Source: Luzula sylvatica (lineage: Eukaryota; Streptophyta; Magnoliopsida; Poales; Juncaceae). From it: a DNA stretch of 64,000 nucleotides. The translations under genes were made by a program, and so were the position numbers. Of this stretch, positions 63,076 to 64,000 are shown piece after piece. The notes under the pieces are model-generated. The model was not told where the DNA came from. It made no database searches and saw only the letters and a program-made list of their open reading frames with translations. The stretch is taken from NCBI GenBank assembly GCA_946800325.1, contig OX326960.1, positions 32,579,629-32,643,628 of the forward strand, in the 5' to 3' direction. Position 1 is the stretch's first letter, and each line of letters begins with the position of its first letter.

Positions 63076-64000
63076 CCGGAGTACGACTAGAAAATTTAGT
63101 ATTTCTCTTGTTTTACACTACAATTTTAATATTTTAAAAAAATGACTTACCTGAATTTTTTGAAGGTGTTAGACTTCAGTTTTTGCATTTTTAAGAACAG
63201 ATTGAAAAAATTGAAATTTGTGTGTGTTAGTCTTCAATTACGGAGTATTTTGAGTACGACAAGAAAATTGATTATTTTGCTTGTGTTACACCTGAATTTT
63301 AACATTTTTTTACAAATTATGATAACTGAATTTTTGGAAAAAAATTGATTTTTGTGTGTGTTAGTCTTCAATTACGGAGTATCCGGAGTACGACTAGAAA
63401 ATTTAATATTTTTCTTGTTTTACACTACAATTTTAATATTTAAAAATAAAATGTCTTACCTGAATTTTTTGAAGGTGTTGGACTTCAGTTTTTGCATTTT
63501 TAAGAACAGTTTGAAAAAATTGAAATTTGTGTGTGTTAGTCTTCAATTACGGAGTATTTTGAGTACGACATGAAAATTGATTATTTTGCTTGTGTTACAC
63601 CTGAATTTTAACATTTTTTTACATATTATGATAACTGAATTTTTGGAAAAAAATTGAACGTTGTGTGTGTTAGTCTTCAATTACGGAGTATCCGGAGTAC
63701 GACTAGAAAATTTAGTATTTTTCTTGTTTTACACTACAATTTTAATATTTTTAAAAAAATGCCTTAACTGAATTTTTTGAAGGTGTTAGACTTCAGTTTT
63801 TGTATTTTTTAGGAACTTTTTTAAAAAATTGAAATTTGTGTGTGTTAGTCTTCAATAACGGAGTATTTCGAGTACGACATGAAAATTGATTTTTTTGCTT
63901 GTGTTACACCTCAATTTTAACATTTTTTTACAAATTATGATAATTGAATTATTTTAATGTGGGAGAATTCAGTTTTTGCATTTTACAAAAAAAATTTAAA
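63076..64000 (-). repeat. ~308-bp dimeric units built on a truncated monomer
   Basis: The marker CCGGAGTACGACTAG occurs at 63,076, 63,383 and 63,692, steps of 307 and 309 bp. Each unit pairs a monomer carrying CCGGAGTACGACTAG and TTTTACACTACAATTTT with one carrying GATAACTGAATTTTTGG. The second is short by about 36 bp because CTGAATTTTTGG runs directly into AAAAAAATTGA (near 63,331 and 63,643). The last monomer in the window (TGATAATTGAATTATTTT) is not truncated, so two complete dimers are visible. A related CCTGAGTACGACTAG monomer near 56,058 may be the source type. Confidence 0.83.

Larger units (their letters stand above)
46837..64000 (-). repeat. 175-bp satellite array, right block (inverted orientation)
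   Basis: The same satellite continues on the opposite strand to the end of the window. The signature motifs now read as GTGTGTTAGTCTTC, GTGTTACACTTC and GGTGTTAGACTTC on the plus strand. Monomer spacing is about 172-175 bp. This block is a distinguishable subfamily. It mostly reads GAGTACGAC where the left block, reverse-complemented, would read GAGTATGAC. The S1 core reads ATATGATAATTGAAT or ATATCTTAATTGAAT rather than the complement of ATTCAATGAAGATAT. The first 6.4 kb mix several monomer types, including one with CTTCGATTACGGTGT. The rest is dominated by types with CTTCAATTACGGAG or CTTCAATTATGGAG and several recent duplications. No gene was seen. Confidence 0.96.
53501..64000 (-). repeat. 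Inverted block, distal part
   Basis: Tandem inverted monomers, mainly with CTTCAATTACGGAG or CTTCAATTATGGAG and with ATATCTTAATTGAAT or ATATGATAATTGAAT cores. Several variants carry GACAAGAAAATTGAG or GACTAGAAAATT. Recent segmental duplications (offsets about 5,872 and 2,064 bp), monomers lacking one subrepeat, and terminal dimers are listed separately. No unique sequence or gene was seen. Confidence 0.85.

Noticed and set aside
1..64000. CRISPR array
   Set aside because: Repeats are long, contiguous and imperfect, with no unique spacers, no cas genes and units of ~175 bp.
1..64000. CENP-B box or telomeric repeats
   Set aside because: I saw no match to the CENP-B box core (TTCG and CGGG spaced as in primate alpha satellite) and no TTAGGG-, TTTAGGG- or TTAGG-type runs. 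GTGTGTTAG in the right block is part of the monomer.
46837..64000. Right block as a recent flipped copy of the left block beside it
   Set aside because: The two blocks differ at recurrent diagnostic positions (GTCGTACTC versus GTCATACTC, and the S1 core), so they belong to different subfamilies.
1..64000. AT-rich bacterial or organellar sequence
   Set aside because: There is no coding density, no ribosome binding pattern and no RNA genes in 64 kb. Continuous 175-bp tandem repeats with HORs are a feature of eukaryotic satellite DNA.

Overview
The whole 64 kb window is one AT-rich tandem satellite array (about 24% G+C, counted on a representative monomer). I see no gene, RNA gene, transposon or unique sequence in it. 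The basic monomer is about 175 bp, roughly one nucleosome repeat, so the window holds around 365 monomers. This organisation is eukaryotic and typical of centromeric or pericentromeric satellite. The taxon cannot be read from the sequence.

Each monomer is itself an ancient trimer. Three subrepeats of about 58-60 bp (S1, S2, S3 here) each open with GAAG, two variable bases, then TAACAC. S1 starts GAAGTCTAACAC, S2 GAAGTGTAACAC and S3 GAAGACTAACAC. Because 175 is not a multiple of 3, open frames drift out of phase at each monomer. The short open frames present are by-products of the repeat.

Layout. (1) 1-18,950: a homogenised higher-order repeat (HOR). Units of 16 monomers (2,805-2,806 bp) alternate with longer units of 23 monomers (4,034 bp), giving a super-period of about 6,840 bp. 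One long unit (5,617-8,603) is a rearranged 17-monomer version that can be accounted for by specific gains and losses. (2) 18,951-20,760: a diverged relative of the HOR that leads out of it. (3) 20,761-46,836: heterogeneous monomers in the same orientation, with local segmental duplications at offsets of 1,910, about 3,111 and 2,060 bp, and a patchwork of 3-6-monomer repeats at 42.7-46.8 kb. (4) 46,836/46,837: a head-to-head inversion point centred on GAAGCTTC. (5) 46,837-64,000: the same satellite on the opposite strand, from a distinguishable subfamily, with duplications at offsets of 1,733, 2,570, about 5,872 and 2,064 bp. The window ends in dimers of about 308 bp built on a truncated monomer.

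The points most worth following are the 58-bp trimer origin, supported by monomers that have lost exactly one third; the two-level 16/23 HOR; and the inversion point, which is also a subfamily boundary.
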